From Chloranthus sessilifolius (Eukaryota > Streptophyta > Magnoliopsida > Chloranthales > Chloranthaceae): a stretch of DNA of 64,000 nt. The stretch covers positions 68,357,597 through 68,421,596 of the forward strand of contig CM037590.1 in the NCBI GenBank assembly GCA_021018995.1, in the 5' to 3' direction. The number at the start of each line of letters is the position of its first letter. The stretch's first letter is position 1. Below, piece by piece: positions 33,354-46,493 of this stretch. The notes beneath the pieces are model-generated. The model worked only from the letters and a program-made list of their open reading frames with translations. It was not told the DNA's origin and ran no database searches. The position numbers and the translations under genes are program-made.

Positions 33354-34795
33354 ATGATGTACAAATATACAGGTACTTTTTCTTATTTTTATCAGAGCAT
33401 TTAACGCTTTGAGATATGAAAATAAAAAACTCTACTGTGTACCAGTTAATGATAAGCTGATACAAATCTGACATGTATTGTATCAACCAACACACATCAG
33501 CTTCAGACTCGACAGAATTGCACTCAGGGACTTTTGCACCTTGCACAGCTAGATCAAATCATAGATATACAAATTGAGAAGTGAGAAGAGTAACTACATT
33601 TTTATAAATATTTAGTCACATTGCATTTCTTGTCATTTTTTTAATGAAACTACTTTTGCCAAAATATTTAGTCACATTGTCTCTGCTACAGGGGTAGAGC
33701 TTCTTCCTAGTTCCCCTCTTTGCAGCCATATTCGTGGAGTTTGCAAGGTTTTGTGGGGCAACATTACTGTTGGGAATATGAGTTCAGATCTCTACAGGCA
33801 TCATTTGTAGCATCCTACGGTTACCTAGGTTAGACATAAACAATTGCTTCCCAGTCTCGTTACTCAGTTAATATTTTTCTCCTGTTTTATCCTCTCGTCA
33901 TTGTGTCTTCCTTACAAAAATTTATCCGTCTATGAACTCAGATTTTATATTGATTACTTAAGATCCTTATTGGAGGGTGAAAGCATTGGGAAGTAAGCAT
34001 ATCATTTGAATAAAATTAATCGACACTTTAGCTTCTTCTATATGGAGCTATTCCAAATTTCTGCTTTTTAGCAAAACAATATAGCATATTACCGTACATC
34101 AAGTTTTTTTATACTAAGTTTATAGAGATAATTACAGTGTTTTAGGACTAAAATGACAAGTTTTTGCAGAGATGAAGATTAATCCATATAAGCTGTAATT
34201 TCTTTACTATCTTCGAAATACTATTTTATTTAAACAAATTGTTTTGGTGTTAATGTTTTCTCTTTCTTGATTTATGCAATCTTACATAGTTGTTTTCGTC
34301 ACCCAAATTTCATCTTATACATTTTTCATCTCTTAAATCTTCTAACCTACATCATTCGCAAGCAAACCTTTCTCTTAATTTCTGTTCACCATTGAATTTT
34401 ACATGTTCTGAATCAAAGGTAGAGTGAAAACCCTGAGAACTCAGGTTACCCTCACCACTGTCTTACATTAATTGGATTCATATAATAAAATCTATCTTCA
34501 TTTTATGTTGAAACATTTGGTGCCATTGAGAGGGCCCAGATATTTCCTTCTCTTTTTCTTTGTTCAGTGGATACTAATCATTAACTTCAGGAATGTCAGG
34601 TATAATCAGAAAATAAAGCCCATATCGAAGCCCAATGATACAATCGATTCATATCATAGACCGATACGGTTTTATTTTCTGATTGTACCGCGACACAAAC
34701 TTTGCAGCAGTGATAACGAGACAATACATGACACTATTGTGCAATCTGAAACCGATATCGATACCGAGATACTTATCTATGACTTGATGTGTTTC
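33354..34795. other. Intergenic with two unassigned exon-like frames
   Basis: Minus-strand 33546-33433 encodes AKVPECNSVESEADVCW and then LIQYMSDLYQLI, protein-like but unrecognised. Plus-strand 33691-33810 follows an acceptor-like CTGCTACAG, reads ELLPSSPLCSHIRGVCKVLW and ends at TAG. Neither has convincing partners. The remainder is AT-rich, with CGATAC-type words at about 34620-34770. Confidence 0.35.
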
Positions 34796-35062
34796 TGTCA
34801 CGACCGAGAATTATACCCGATATCAAGAGCCCAAAATTCCGTGTTTTGACATCGCACGCTTGTTAAGGTGATAAGCGGACATGCACATAATCCATAAAGT
34901 ACTTTAGAAAATAAGATTGATACAATTGAAAGAACTTATTATAATTAGCTCAAGAGTAAAAGCGAAATATGCAGACGACCAATAATAGAGTAATTTCCTA
35001 ACCACGCATATAAGATAGAAAAATAAACTAAGGTTTCACATAGGGCAAAACCGTCTCATACG

Positions 35063-35796
35063 CAATGTTGTCAAATCGCTTAAGCCATGCTAAGCCATTT
35101 GGCTGCACTTCGCTTAAGCGAAATCGCTTAATCGCATAAAGTCATGACATATTTTTTTTTTCAAAAAAAATAATAATAATTAAAAAAAATATTCAAGTCT
35201 CTAGAACTAAAGTAACACTAAAAAAAAATTAGAACCGAGTCAATCAATGACAAATAAGGGAAAAATACAAATTCTTGCATTTAAAAAAGAAGTTTTACAT
35301 AATAATATTCAAAATTATAACTTTAGAATGAAGATTAGAGAGGAAGTTTAAGCTAAAATAGTAGAGTGAAGAATAGAGGATCCAACCCACCCTTTTATAG
35401 AAGCAATGAGAACACAGACAGGGAAAAAAAAAATTATTTTAGTGCTCCAACGGTCATAAATATGACTGTTGGAGCATTATGTCATCGCATATTGAGTATG
35501 TGATCGCATAAGTAATATTCAAAATTATAACTTTAGAATAAAATTAGAGAGGAAGTTTAAGCCAAAATAGTAGAGTGAAGAGTAGAGGGCCCAACCCACC
35601 CTTTTATTAGAAGCAATGAGAACATAAAATGGGAAAAAAATATTTTAGTGCTCCAACGGTCATAAATATGACTGTTGGAGCACTATGTCATCGCATACTT
35701 TATGCCATGACATAATTTCAAAATCGCATAAGCCAATCTTGGCTTATGCGATTTTATGGCTTAAGATGGCATAAACGATTGCATATGAAAACGCTG
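35063..35796. mobile_element. Non-autonomous hAT element in LTR
   Basis: The ends are CAATGTTGTCAAATCGC and, reverse-complemented, CAGCGTTTTCATATGC. Flanks CTCATACG (35055-35062) and CTCACACG (35797-35804) match at 7 of 8. The interior has a 210-bp tandem duplication (from 35304 and from 35514) and hairpins built from GCTTAAGC and CGCATAAGCC words. Confidence 0.8.
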
Positions 35797-36257
35797 CTCA
35801 CACGTAAACCCATAAGTATGAAGGAGCAAAATCAAATAATAGCAAGTCTCTCAAGTAAAATGTTCATGTCTAGAAACTAAAGAAACTCTCAAGGCTCATA
35901 ATAGTCCGCGGATCTACTCCCTCATTCAGGTGGTAGCTGACGTCCTCATCCTCATAAACTGCATCGGGTACAGATGCATCCACGTCCTCAATGGTAAAAT
36001 AATCAGTTTTCTCACCTGCAACTGTTAGATTTCGTGAGATGAGTTTACTCAATCGCGTAAACTCAGTGAGTTGCACAATTGATCCATCATAACCTACCCA
36101 GGTGATCGTGTGTGCAAGCGCGTGAGAGGAAGTGATCCTTGTAAATAAAAACGAGCAGCTATATATGATTAAAATAATATCTATGATCTCATAACATACC
36201 ATATTGAAACTGAAAGACATATCGTAAAATGAAATGTACATGATGCATCAATTTCTT

Positions 36258-36455
36258 CATGGATCAAAATTTCGGCCGATACCGATACACATCGGACGAT
36301 ACGTTTTTATCATTGAATGTATCATTCGATACATTCAACTGTATTGAATGTATCGAACGATACATTCAATGTATCGTCCGATACCAACCAGTACCGATAC
36401 GTATCGTTTTGGAGCTCGGACGATACGTATCAGTAACTCGATATTTTGACCCATG
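36258..36455. mobile_element. 198-bp hAT MITE, family B ends (CATGGATCAAAAT)
   Basis: The ends are CATGGATCAAAATTTCG and, reverse-complemented, CATGGGTCAAAATATCG, with a perfect 8-bp duplication AATTTCTT on each side (36250-36257, 36456-36463). The unoccupied site is preserved in the LTR duplication at 36888-36895 and in the right arm near 49676. The interior is packed with CGATAC/GTATCG and TGTATCG words. Its ends match those of the large hAT elements at 50889 and 57910, so it is probably their deletion derivative or a relative. Confidence 0.93.
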
Positions 36456-38404
36456 AATTTCTTATTTCTTTTATTATCTGTCTCGTCAACTTAACCTACA
36501 TATCTTAAATCTCATCATAGCTTCATACGCCTACACAACGTACTTCGCATCTCATAACTTACATAAACGACCTTTGTCAAGGCCGCTACTCAAATCTACA
36601 ATGCGAGGTCCACAAAGGGCCACTACTCGAATCTACAATGCGAGGTTCACGTGTAGAAAATCACCTAACCTCTGTATCGTATCGTATACCTCCAAACTTA
36701 GTGGGTTGAATGAACAATAGATCCACCATAACCTACCCAGGTGATCATATGTGCAACCCCGTGAGAGGAAGTGATCCATGTAAATAAACCGAGCAGCTAT
36801 ATATGATTAAAATAATATCTATGATCTCATAACATACCATATCGAAACTGAAAAACATATCGTACAATGAAATGTATACGATGCATCAATTTCTTATTTC
36901 TTTTATTATCTATCTCGTCAACTTAACATACATGACATATCTTAAATCTCATCATAGATTCATACGCCTACACAACGTACTTCGCATCTCATAACTTACA
37001 TAAACGACCTTTGTCAGAGCCGCTACTCGAATCTACAACGCGAGGTCCACGTGTAGAAAACCACCTAACCTCCGTATCGTATCGTATACCACCATTCAGC
37101 ACAATGATGTTGCATGCATTTAAATCAGTGTCCGCTTAAGTTCGAGAAACTATCGTATCGTAATGTCCTTGAGACCCATCTGGGCTGCAGACGTTGGATC
37201 TTGTGGTGGCACGCAAACATGGCACCTGTAAAAACTTATTTCGTATTTTGCTGGCCTTCACAACGTAACTTATCAATATTCGTATCTTACCTTATCCTAT
37301 ATATCATTTATTTATAACTTATTTTGGAGTGAGCCACAATGCAATAAGCTTTACTAAATCACGCGGATGAACTTCGTGTGGCAGCCCATACTCTCATAGA
37401 GGTGTTGCATCCGTACATGAATGCCTACATCCCAAGTTCCACGATACCGTGAAAGGAACCCCACGATGACAATGGCTTAACAGTCGTTTGTCGGGTCTTA
37501 TTCTTTTTATCCTACCCAATACATGCCCTAGCGTACTTCTATGATGATGGATATGATGTGTACTGATGAAAATAATTAATGAAATATGTATCTTACACAA
37601 CCCAAGAACATATCTTGATAATTGAGATTCACGAACGATGGTGAAGATAAAGGAGTACAATATATCAAAATTAACAGTCAATAAGAGGTATAGTAATTCT
37701 ACCTTAAGCATGGCATATAAAATATGAATTGTAAATATGTGGTGACACTACGAAACAAAAGTATATCATCATATGAAAATTGATATGCAGAAAATGCAAT
37801 TACAACACTGGAAGTATAAATAATGAAACAGTGGTACTTGTTATTGGACTTACTTTACCAATCGTTATATTAACTTAGATACTGAAGATATTCAAAATGA
37901 AAGACGAGTATTTCCAAGTATTTTTATTTTATGATTAAGCTCCAACACCCTTTCTTTGATGTAGTCAAATGCATATAAGTTATGGACAAGCTCCAACACC
38001 CTTTCTTTGATGTAGTCAAATGCATATAAGTTATGGACTGATCGGTAATGCGATCGGAACTTGATTAGAACCCTAAAATGACACGTATATCCTAAACAAA
38101 ATTATGTGAGTCTCAATGGAGGTGACAAACAATACCAAAGTGTCATAGAAACCCAAAAACTTTAAGATCGAGTCTTGATTTGCCTAATTCATATGTCTAA
38201 GTGAAAAGATACATCCACTAAATTTCAACCAATATTTTTGTCACATTTTTGAACCTAAAGAACTGAAATTAATTCACTTTTGCTCATTGATGAGTCAGGT
38301 GGCCGAGCAAACAATGCCTAAGTGTTCACAGTACTAGAAAAAAAAAACTCAGGTTAAATTCCTAGTTAACTCAAACAATAAACGGGGTGAAAAATTTTAA
38401 CAAT

Positions 38405-38830
38405 TCAAGAGTTGTCAATCTCAACTGGTCGAAGTCTCATCTCGACCTGTCGAGATTCCAAGGGATCACAAAAGCACAGTCAATCTCGATTGGTCAGTCT
38501 CATCTCGACCTATCGAGATTTCAGAAGTAAATAGAAGAAAAAGAAACCAGAGCTCGACTAATCGAAATCCCATCTCTACCTATCAAGATTCTAGAAGAAA
38601 CATAGACAGTCAATCTCAACTTATTGAAGTCTTGTCTCGACCTATTGAGATTCCAGAAGAAACATAGGTATAGTCGATCTCGATTGATCGAAGTCTTATC
38701 TCAACCTGTCAAGATTTCAGAAGAAAGAAGGGAATAGAACTCGACTGGTCGAGTTTGTAACTCGACCTGTAGAGATTCCCAGGTAAGTTAAAGCTCGACC
38801 AGTCACAATTAGTAATTCAGGAACAGATCG
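38405..38830. repeat. Minisatellite of TCTCGAC...GTCGAGA palindromes in LTR
   Basis: About six degenerate units of 60-75 bp, each with TCTCGACCTGTCGAGATT-type inverted words. The homologous array in the other arm is at about 47838-48165. Confidence 0.8.
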
Positions 38831-39861
38831 AGTTTGGCAGCAATCCGAGATTTCCTTCTTTTGCAATCATAATTAAGGTTGTTTTAGGGTTTCCTTTTTA
38901 AGAAAATTGAATAATCTATAATGGATTGAGGGGCACCCACATGTTGAAGCGTGAACGGTGGTTTTTGCGACGGTTTGGGTGGGCAGAGATCGGATTCGAC
39001 ATGCCGCAGCAACTCAGATTCTATGCCCGGAACAAATTGCTTCTGTATTTTGTCACAAAAACTTGGTTGTTGAAATTTGTTTAAACATCACTAGAGGTGT
39101 TTGTAGTTGGAGTCGCGGTGGTGGTGGTGCTCGGGGTAAAACTCCGATGGTTGAGCCTCAATGGGGGAGGCAAAGGTGGTGTTGGGTGGCTGCACTGATG
39201 CATCAACAGGGAGAGAGAGATGCGAGAGAAAGAGACGGATTCAAAGAGGGGATGAGAGTCCAAGAGGGAGAGAGATAGAGAATTTTATTTCTCTCAAAAC
39301 TCGTATGTATGTATATAGATAAGAGGTAGGTAGAGAGAGAATCCAGTTGGGCAAGTTGACTTGCCAATAAGGTAAGAGTCCAAAAGGACTCTAATTGATT
39401 GCAAATCAATCCCATGAATGATAGGATTTAATTGTCCTAGTTGCTTAAGGCAATAGGTCTCTTGTGATCGGTTACCATCTTTAGTACAAACTGAATCTTA
39501 TTTCAAAATTTTCTTTATTTTAACTGTGGACTATGATAAGGTGTGTGCACATGCACCAAACTTGGTGCTCCATCCTAAAAAGGGTCAAAAGGAACCCAAG
39601 TCATAGCATTCTCCCCTCCTAAAAAAAATGCATCCCCGAAAATCACGTACCAATTATTTGAAGAGCTCGGGATGTTTTGTTTTGACGTCATCTTCATTCT
39701 CCCAAATTATTTGGTGCATGACGTTTCCATTGAACTAACACCAATGTCATCGTTTTATTGTTGAAAATTTATACTTTTAGAACGAGAATCCTTATCGGTC
39801 TTGCTATGGTGATGAGATCTTCTTTGATATCAATGGGTTTGATTTCCACAATGTGTGAGGG

Positions 39862-39864
<3 letters not shown>

Positions 39865-39913
<49 letters not shown>

Positions 39914-40290
39914 AAAAGGTGTCCATCCTCCATTGGAGGACAGTTACCGTCCTCCAAGCTTCCACGTGGAGCTCCACGTGGCACCCAAAATATTGTTTCG
40001 ATGCTACATGGAGCTCGGATGCATTGCTTAGATCATCTTTGAAAAAAAATAATTGAAAACCCTTCTCCACTGTGTGTTTTTTGAACCGTGAAATGTGGAC
40101 CAATGAAACCCTTCAAACTTTGACTAGTGGATTTAAAAAGTTTTTTTTCGAAATTTCTTTTTTTAATATTCATCTAAACAGTCCACCTGTGCTCCACGTG
40201 GCAACCAAACAATGTTTTGGGTGCCACGTGGAGCTCCATGTGTATCTTGGAGGACGGTGACCGTCCTCCATTGGAGGACCTAACCGGCTC

Positions 40291-40354
<64 letters not shown>
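39865..40354. mobile_element. Micron-like element inside a TA microsatellite, copy 2
   Basis: The core is 39912-40292 (381 bp), with (TA)n at 39865-39911 and 40293-40354. The ends are GGAAAAGGTGTCCATCCTCC and, reverse-complemented, GGGAGCCGGTTAGGTCCTCC, as in copy 1. The same site in the inverted arm (46497-46543) is a plain TA repeat, so the element entered after the arms separated. Confidence 0.85.
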
Positions 40355-40356
<2 letters not shown>

Positions 40357-43100
40357 TCAACATTGACACAGGGAACACATCATGAATTCTCAAGTATTGC
40401 GGCGGTAGGGTACTTTATAAGCAACCTCGTCAACACGATTTGTAACTTCAAAAGGCCCTACATATCGGGGGCTTAGCTTTCTGTGCTTTCCAAAGTGCAT
40501 GGCTCCTTTGGTCGGGGAGACGCGAATGAATACACATTTGCCAACCTCGAACTCTAAGTTACGACGGTGGAGGTTGGCGTACTTTCTCTGACGATCCTAG
40601 AGGCTATCCTAAGCCGTTCGCATATTAGTTGGACTTTCTCAGTCGTAGTTTGGACTAGTTCGGGTCTAAGCACCTTCCTAACTCCGACTCCATCCCAATA
40701 CAAAGGAGATATTCCAATGCTACCGTATAATGCTTCGAAAGGAGGCATTCCAATGCTCGCCTGATAGTTATTGTTCTAAGAGAATTCGATCAATGGGAGG
40801 TGATCGTCCCAATTCCCTTGAAGTCGAGCATACAAACTCGTAACATATCTTCGACTACTTGGTTAACCCTTCCAGTCTTCCCGTCGGTTTGCGGATGGAA
40901 GGCAGTACTGAATTCCAGGCAAGCACCCAAAGCTTCTTGGAAGGCAGTTCAATGTTTTGAGGTGAATTTCGAGTCTCTATCGAACACGATGCTCACCGGC
41001 ATGCCGTGCAATTTCACGATTTCTTTCAGGTAAGTCTCAACGAGCTTTTCTCTATCTGCAGTGGTTTTAAATGGCAAGAAATGTATTGATTTTGTTAATC
41101 TGTCAACTATTACCCAGATGACGTCATTTTTCTTCAACGTTTTTCGTAGGCCCACGATAAAGTCCATTGATATATTTTCCCACTTCCATTCCGGAATGGG
41201 TAAGGGTTGAATGAGGTTGGCCTGTTTTTTATGTTCCGCTTTGACTCGTTGACACAATAAGCACCCTGATACATATTCGGCTATTCCTCGCTTCATGTTA
41301 GGCCCACCAGTACTAGTTTTTCAAATTCTAATACATCTTAGTGTTGCTTGGGTGTACTGAGTACCCTGATTTATGACCTTCATCGAGTAATTCCTTTTTC
41401 ACAGCAGGGAGCATTGGGTACGTATAATCTTCGCCTAAAGAATAATGTTTCGTCCATTCTGAGACTAAAATCAGGTTTTGCTTACTTATGCATCTCAATG
41501 ATTTTTAGAATTTTTGGATCCGTTCGCTGCAACTCCCTGATTTTGTCAACGATGACTGGATTTATCAAAATTCTTGCCAGATATACGCCCTCTTCGATTT
41601 CTTTGAGATGGAAGTCTTTTTCGACTAGTTCATCAAAGGGCCTCCAAGTTTTTAATCGGGCCAACAATCCTGAAGTTTTTCTACTAAGTGCATCGGCGAC
41701 CACAATCGCTTTACCGGGATGGATAATTAATCGAACAGTCGTAATCCTGCATGTACTCAATCCATCTGCGTTGTCTGAGATTCAAGTCTTTTTGTGAGAA
41801 AAGATATTTGAGGCTCTTATGGTCCGTATACACTTGAACATTTCACCGTAGAGATAATGTCTGAGATTTAAGTCTTTTTGTGAGAAAAGATATTTGAGGC
41901 TCTTATGGTCCGTATACACTTTGAGCATTTCACCGTTGAGATAATGTCGCCACAATTTGAAAGCAAAGATGACTGCTACCAATTCTAAGTCGTGAACTGG
42001 ATAATTCCTCTCGTTTGGTTTAAGTTGTCATGACTCATATGCAACGACCTTCCCATCTTGTTGTAATACACAACCAAGTCCTTAGTGAGATTTCAAATTT
42101 ACCTGTGTCCGTGTTAGAGGATAGGTGAGAACCGGTGCAGTGGTAAGCTTATTTTTCAACTCTTTGAAGCTTCCTTCGCACTCGTCAGACCATACAAAGT
42201 TTGTATTCTTCTTTGGGAGGCTTTTAAGTGGCAGCGCAATCCGAGAGAATCCTTCAACAAAGCGTCGATAGTAACTCGTGAGTCCGAGGAAACTATTTAT
42301 TTCGGTGACACTTTTTTGTGCCTGCCAATTGATCACTGCCTCAATCTTAGAAAGGTCAACAGTAACCCCTTTTGCAGATATCACGTGCCCTAAAAAGGTC
42401 ACTTGTTTGAGCCAGAAATCGCACTTGTTAAGTTTAGCATACAACTGGTGTTTTCGAAGTGTCTGAAGTGCGAGACGAAGGTGTTCTTGTTCTTCATGTT
42501 CTTCCTCCGAACGCGAGTAGATGAAGATGTCATCTACGAACACAATGATGAATTCATCGAGATACTGCCTGAAAACTTGATTCATCAGGTCCATGAATAC
42601 AACTGGGGCATTTGTTAGTCCGAAGGGCATGACTAAGAATTCATATAGCCCATTCTCGCAGGCGAACGCTGTCTTTGGAATATCTTCTTCGCTCACTTTC
42701 AGCTAGTAATAATCCGATCTAAGATCAATCTTAGAAAAGCATTTGGCCCCTTGAAGCTGATCGAAAAAATCATCGATAAGTTAAGGGGGTATCGATTCTT
42801 GATGGTTACACTATTCAACTGACGGTACTCGATGCATAGTCTCATAGAACCATCTTTCTTCTTTACGAAGAGCATTAGGGCTCTCCAACTCACTACGTCT
42901 GATAAATTTCTAATCTGACAGCTCCTTGAGTTGTATCTCCAGTTCTTTTAATTCTACAGGGGCCATCCAGTATGGTGTCTTCGCAATTAGTGCGGTCCCT
43001 GGAATCATATCGATTTTGAATTCGATTTCTCAGTCGGGTGATACTCCGAGTAAGTCTTCAGGGAATACATCGACGAAATCTCTGACGACTGGAATCTGGC
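40355..43100 (-). pseudogene. Pol remnant of minus-strand Ty3/gypsy arm (RT, RNase H, integrase)
   Basis: On the minus strand: reverse transcriptase (about 43030-42350, with [10 protein letters not shown] and an intact IVFVDD catalytic box), RNase H (about 42120-41770), integrase zinc region and catalytic core (41300-40560; landmarks VIVDRLTKSIHFLP and VFDRDSKFTSKH), then the C-terminal part to 40355, where the frame meets the TA repeat. An 86-bp tandem duplication (41772 and 41858) falls in RNase H, and several stops and frameshifts are present. No protease is visible upstream. Confidence 0.85.
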
Positions 43101-43280
43101 AGGTGAGCTAGTCGGTAGAATTCTACCCGATATCAATTACACGTACTTGCCGGATTCAAAGTATTCAATAGAGCTTGGCCTTCCTACTTCCATGGTCAGC
43201 TCGACGCGTCGCTGCTGAAGATTGGGTGACCCAGATTGGAAAGTTCTTCGAGATTGCATCACCCGCAGAGAACGAGAAGG

Positions 43281-43310
43281 TGATATCGGGTAGAATTCTA
43301 CCCGATATCA
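43281..43310. repeat. Perfect 30-bp palindrome
   Basis: The half-site TGATATCGGGTAGAA is followed by its exact reverse complement, with an EcoRI-type GAATTC centre. The same words occur singly at the LTR ends near 34810, 43120 and 44030, so this looks like two LTR ends joined head to head. Confidence 0.9.
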
Positions 43311-43643
43311 AAGACCCACCCATCTCCTAAGTCGGTAGACTCATTTGAATGCTTGTCTTTGTTGTTCTCTTTACACTTCCATCTCGTGCAACAATTGAGT
43401 CATTTCCTATTGATGGGACTGCGTTAACTGGGACATCTGCTAACTAAAAGTGGTGGCCATCTAGCGTAATAGGCGCATCGCCTCAGATTGTTGAAGACCT
43501 TCATGTGATGAGGCCTTATTCACTTGTGAGCTAGTCGGTTCTTTACAACGAGGAACCATTAAATCCTGATTCCACAAAACGTGTCTGTTAGTGAAATTGT
43601 ATAACTTAGTCCCTAAGGAAGTAGAGCCTAGGCTTTGATACCA

Positions 43644-44081
43644 TCTAACGACTCAGAATTCTATCAGATATCAAGGATCCAAAATTCTACCATAAATCAA
43701 AGGCCCACCCACCGTCTAAGTCTTAGTAGACTCATTTGATGCATCATTTATTCATGCTTTGTTGCATTTAGGGCATTACTCGAAGGGGATACATAGCCCC
43801 CTTGTGGTTGTCGAGATGGTGGCATGAGTTTCCTTGATTGGAAGGCAAGGGCTGGTCGAGTCTGTTGAGGTGTGATTAGAAGCGTTTTGTTCACTGAAGG
43901 TTAGTGTAGGGCTGAATCCTCTGAGCGTACGTAGGTATCGGCCTCTGAGGAACAAAAGGGGCTCGTTGGACAGCATGAATAAATGATGCATCAAATGAGT
44001 CTACTAAGACTTAGGAGATGGGTGGGCCTTTGATATCGGGTAGAATTTTGGGTCGGGTAGAATTCTGGGTCGTTAGAGAGA
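43644..44081. repeat. Centre of the inverted retroelement pair
   Basis: Between the two opposed primer sites lie two short inverted LTR 3' ends (about 43644-43765 and 43975-44081, sharing GACTCATTTGATGCATCATT and its complement) around a spacer of about 210 bp without recognisable content. Confidence 0.8.
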
Positions 44082-44319
44082 TGGTATCAAAGCTTAGGCT
44101 TTACTTCCTTAGAGATTAAGTTATACAATTTCACTAACAGGCACGTTTTGTGGAATCAGGATTTAATGGCTCCACGTCGTAAAGAACTAACTAGCTCACA
44201 AGTGAATAAGGCCTGATCACATGAAGGTCCTCAACAATCGGAGGCGATGTGCCTATTACGCTAGATGGCCACCACTTTCAGTTAGTAGATGTCCCAGTTA
44301 ACGCAGTCCCATCAACAGG

Positions 44320-45363
44320 ATGACTCAATTGTTGCACGAGATGGAAGTGCAAAGAGAACAACAAAGACAAGCAGTTCAAGAGCTTGTCAACCAGCATCAG
44401 CCTACTCCTCGGCAGGAGAACCCCCCACATGCACCTGTCAAATTCCAAGTATTCAATAGAGCTTGGCCTTCCTACTTCCATGGTCAGCTCAACGCGTCGC
44501 TGCTGAAGATTGGGTGAACCAGATTGAAAAGTTCTTCGAGATTGCATCTCCCGCAGAGTACGAGAAGGTGAAGTGGGCGGCATTCTGCCTAGATCAAGAT
44601 GCAGAAAGTTGGTGGCGAGCGGCAAAGAGAGTTGCTGAAAGAATGAATGAAGAAGAGCGGATGTGTCAATAGTTTAGAGACGCTTTCTTTGGAAAGTACT
44701 TCTCTATTGCTACCAAAATGCAAAAGAAGAAAGTTTATGGAACCGGGACAAGGATACTTAACAGTGATCGAATATGAAGCCAAATTCGACCAGTTGTCTA
44801 GGTTCATTGGAAACCCGATCGCGGAAGAAGCTGACAAACTGTTAGCCTTCCAAAACGGCCTTCGACCGTACCTTTGCGAGAGATTAGCCTCAATGAAGAT
44901 TGAAACCTACGGTGAACTAGTTGAGCGTGCCCACATCCAAGAGAGAGAGTCGGGAGAAATGATGGACCGAAAAGCGGCTAGACTGGAGGCTCAGAAAAAT
45001 AAGGTTATCCAACGAGTCCCTTTTGTTCCTCAAAGGCCGACACATACGTACGCTCAGAGGATTCAACCCTACACAAACCCTCCAATGAACAAAAGCCTCG
45101 AATCACACCTCAACAGACTCAACCAGCCCTGGCCTTCCAATTGAGGAATCTTATGCCGCCACAACAGCAACCACATGGGGATTATGTACCCTTTGAGTCA
45201 TGCCCTAAATGCAACAAGCAGCATCGACCTGGTGTGTGCATGCAAGGCACCAGGAAATGCTATAACTGTGGGAAGGAAGGGCATATTTCTAAGGACTGCC
45301 AAGAAAATCCTCAAGGCCTACAGGCGAGGCCTTCAAACAAAGGACGGGTATTCGCAATGTTGT
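44320..45363 (+). pseudogene. Gag of plus-strand Ty3/gypsy arm
   Basis: Capsid-type segments (WVNQIEKFFEIASPAEYEK, DQDAESWWRAAKR, FQNGLRPYLCERL) precede one canonical zinc knuckle CYNCGKEGHISKDC and a variant CPKCNKQHRPGVC. The reading frame changes near 44460, 44660 and 45130, so no full protein is made. Confidence 0.85.
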
Positions 45364-45572
45364 AGCAGGACACCCTGGCTAGCGACGAAATGATCCAAGG
45401 TATAACTGTTTAGTAAAAGTCACTATTTCAATGGCTATTAGTAACATAGCTTATGAAATTTAAAATTGCATAAATCATCATCAAATCAAAAATATTCTAA
45501 ATTGTATACCATACAAACAGGTAATTTATTGGTCATCCAAGAGCACTAATAAACACCTAGCAAGCGCCATCA

Positions 45573-46493
45573 TAGATTCCGGTTCTACACACTCATTTAT
45601 TACCCCAGGATTCATGTCAGAAACACGAACTACACCTCCACTCCTAGAGAATAAACTAGTTATTTCAACACCGCCTAGAACAAAAATGATGGTTACCCTT
45701 GTATGTCGAAATACTATCATAAACATTGAAGAAAAATGATGTCATCTGGGTAATAGTTGACAGATTGACAAAATCAGCACATTTCGTGTCATTTAAAACC
45801 ACTGCAAATGGAGAAAAGCTCATTGAGACTTACCTGAAAGAAAACGTGAAATTGCACGGCGTGCCGATGAGCATCGTGTCTGATAGAGACTCAAAATTAA
45901 CCTCAAAACATTGGACTACATTCCAAGAAGCTTTGGGTATTCGCCTGGAATTCAGTACTGCCTTCCATCAGCAAACGACGGGTAGACCGAAAGGGTTAAC
46001 CAAGTAGTCGAAGTTATGTTTCAAGCTTGTATGCTTGGAATTGGTGCAATCACCTCCCATTAATCGAATTTTCTAACAATAGCTATCAGGAGAGCATTGA
46101 AATGTCTCCTTTCGAAGCGTTATACGGTAAAAGTTATAGAACATCTTTGTGTTAGGATGAAATCGGAGTTAGGAAGATGCTTGGACTCGAACTAGTCCAA
46201 ACTACGACTGAGAAAGTCAAACTAATACATGAACGACTTAGGATAGCCCAGGATCGTCAAAGAAAGTACGCTAACCTCTATTGTCGTAACTTAGAGTTCG
46301 AGGTTGGCGAACATGTATTCATTCGCGTCTCCCTGACTAAAGGAATCATGCGCTTTGGAAAGCGCGGAAAACTAAGCCTCGAATATGTAGGGCCTTTTGA
46401 AGTCATAAAATGTGTTGGCGAGGTTGCTTATAGAGACGCTCTACCGCCGCAATACTTGGGAATCCATGACGTGTTCCATGTGTCAATGTTGAG

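Larger units (their letters stand above)
34796..39608 (-). repeat. 3' LTR of the minus-strand arm, with nested insertions
   Basis: On the minus strand it begins TGCTATGACTTGGGTTCC after a purine-rich AGGAGGGGAGAA and ends CTCGGTCGTGACA. The 4.8-kb length includes a 734-bp hAT element (35063-35796), a 198-bp MITE (36258-36455) and an internal duplication of about 0.65 kb (from 36079 and from 36728). Confidence 0.75.
34796..43643 (-). mobile_element. Ty3/gypsy element, minus-strand arm of a head-to-head pair
   Basis: From right to left it reads primer site (43643-43631), leader, a pol region and a very long 3' LTR. Gag and protease are missing except for a 135-bp gag piece at about 43150-43285 that lies in plus orientation. 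It forms an inverted repeat with 44082-50272. The primer site TGGTATCAAAGCC and pol organisation place it in Ty3/gypsy, related to but distinct from the element at 9143. Confidence 0.8.
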
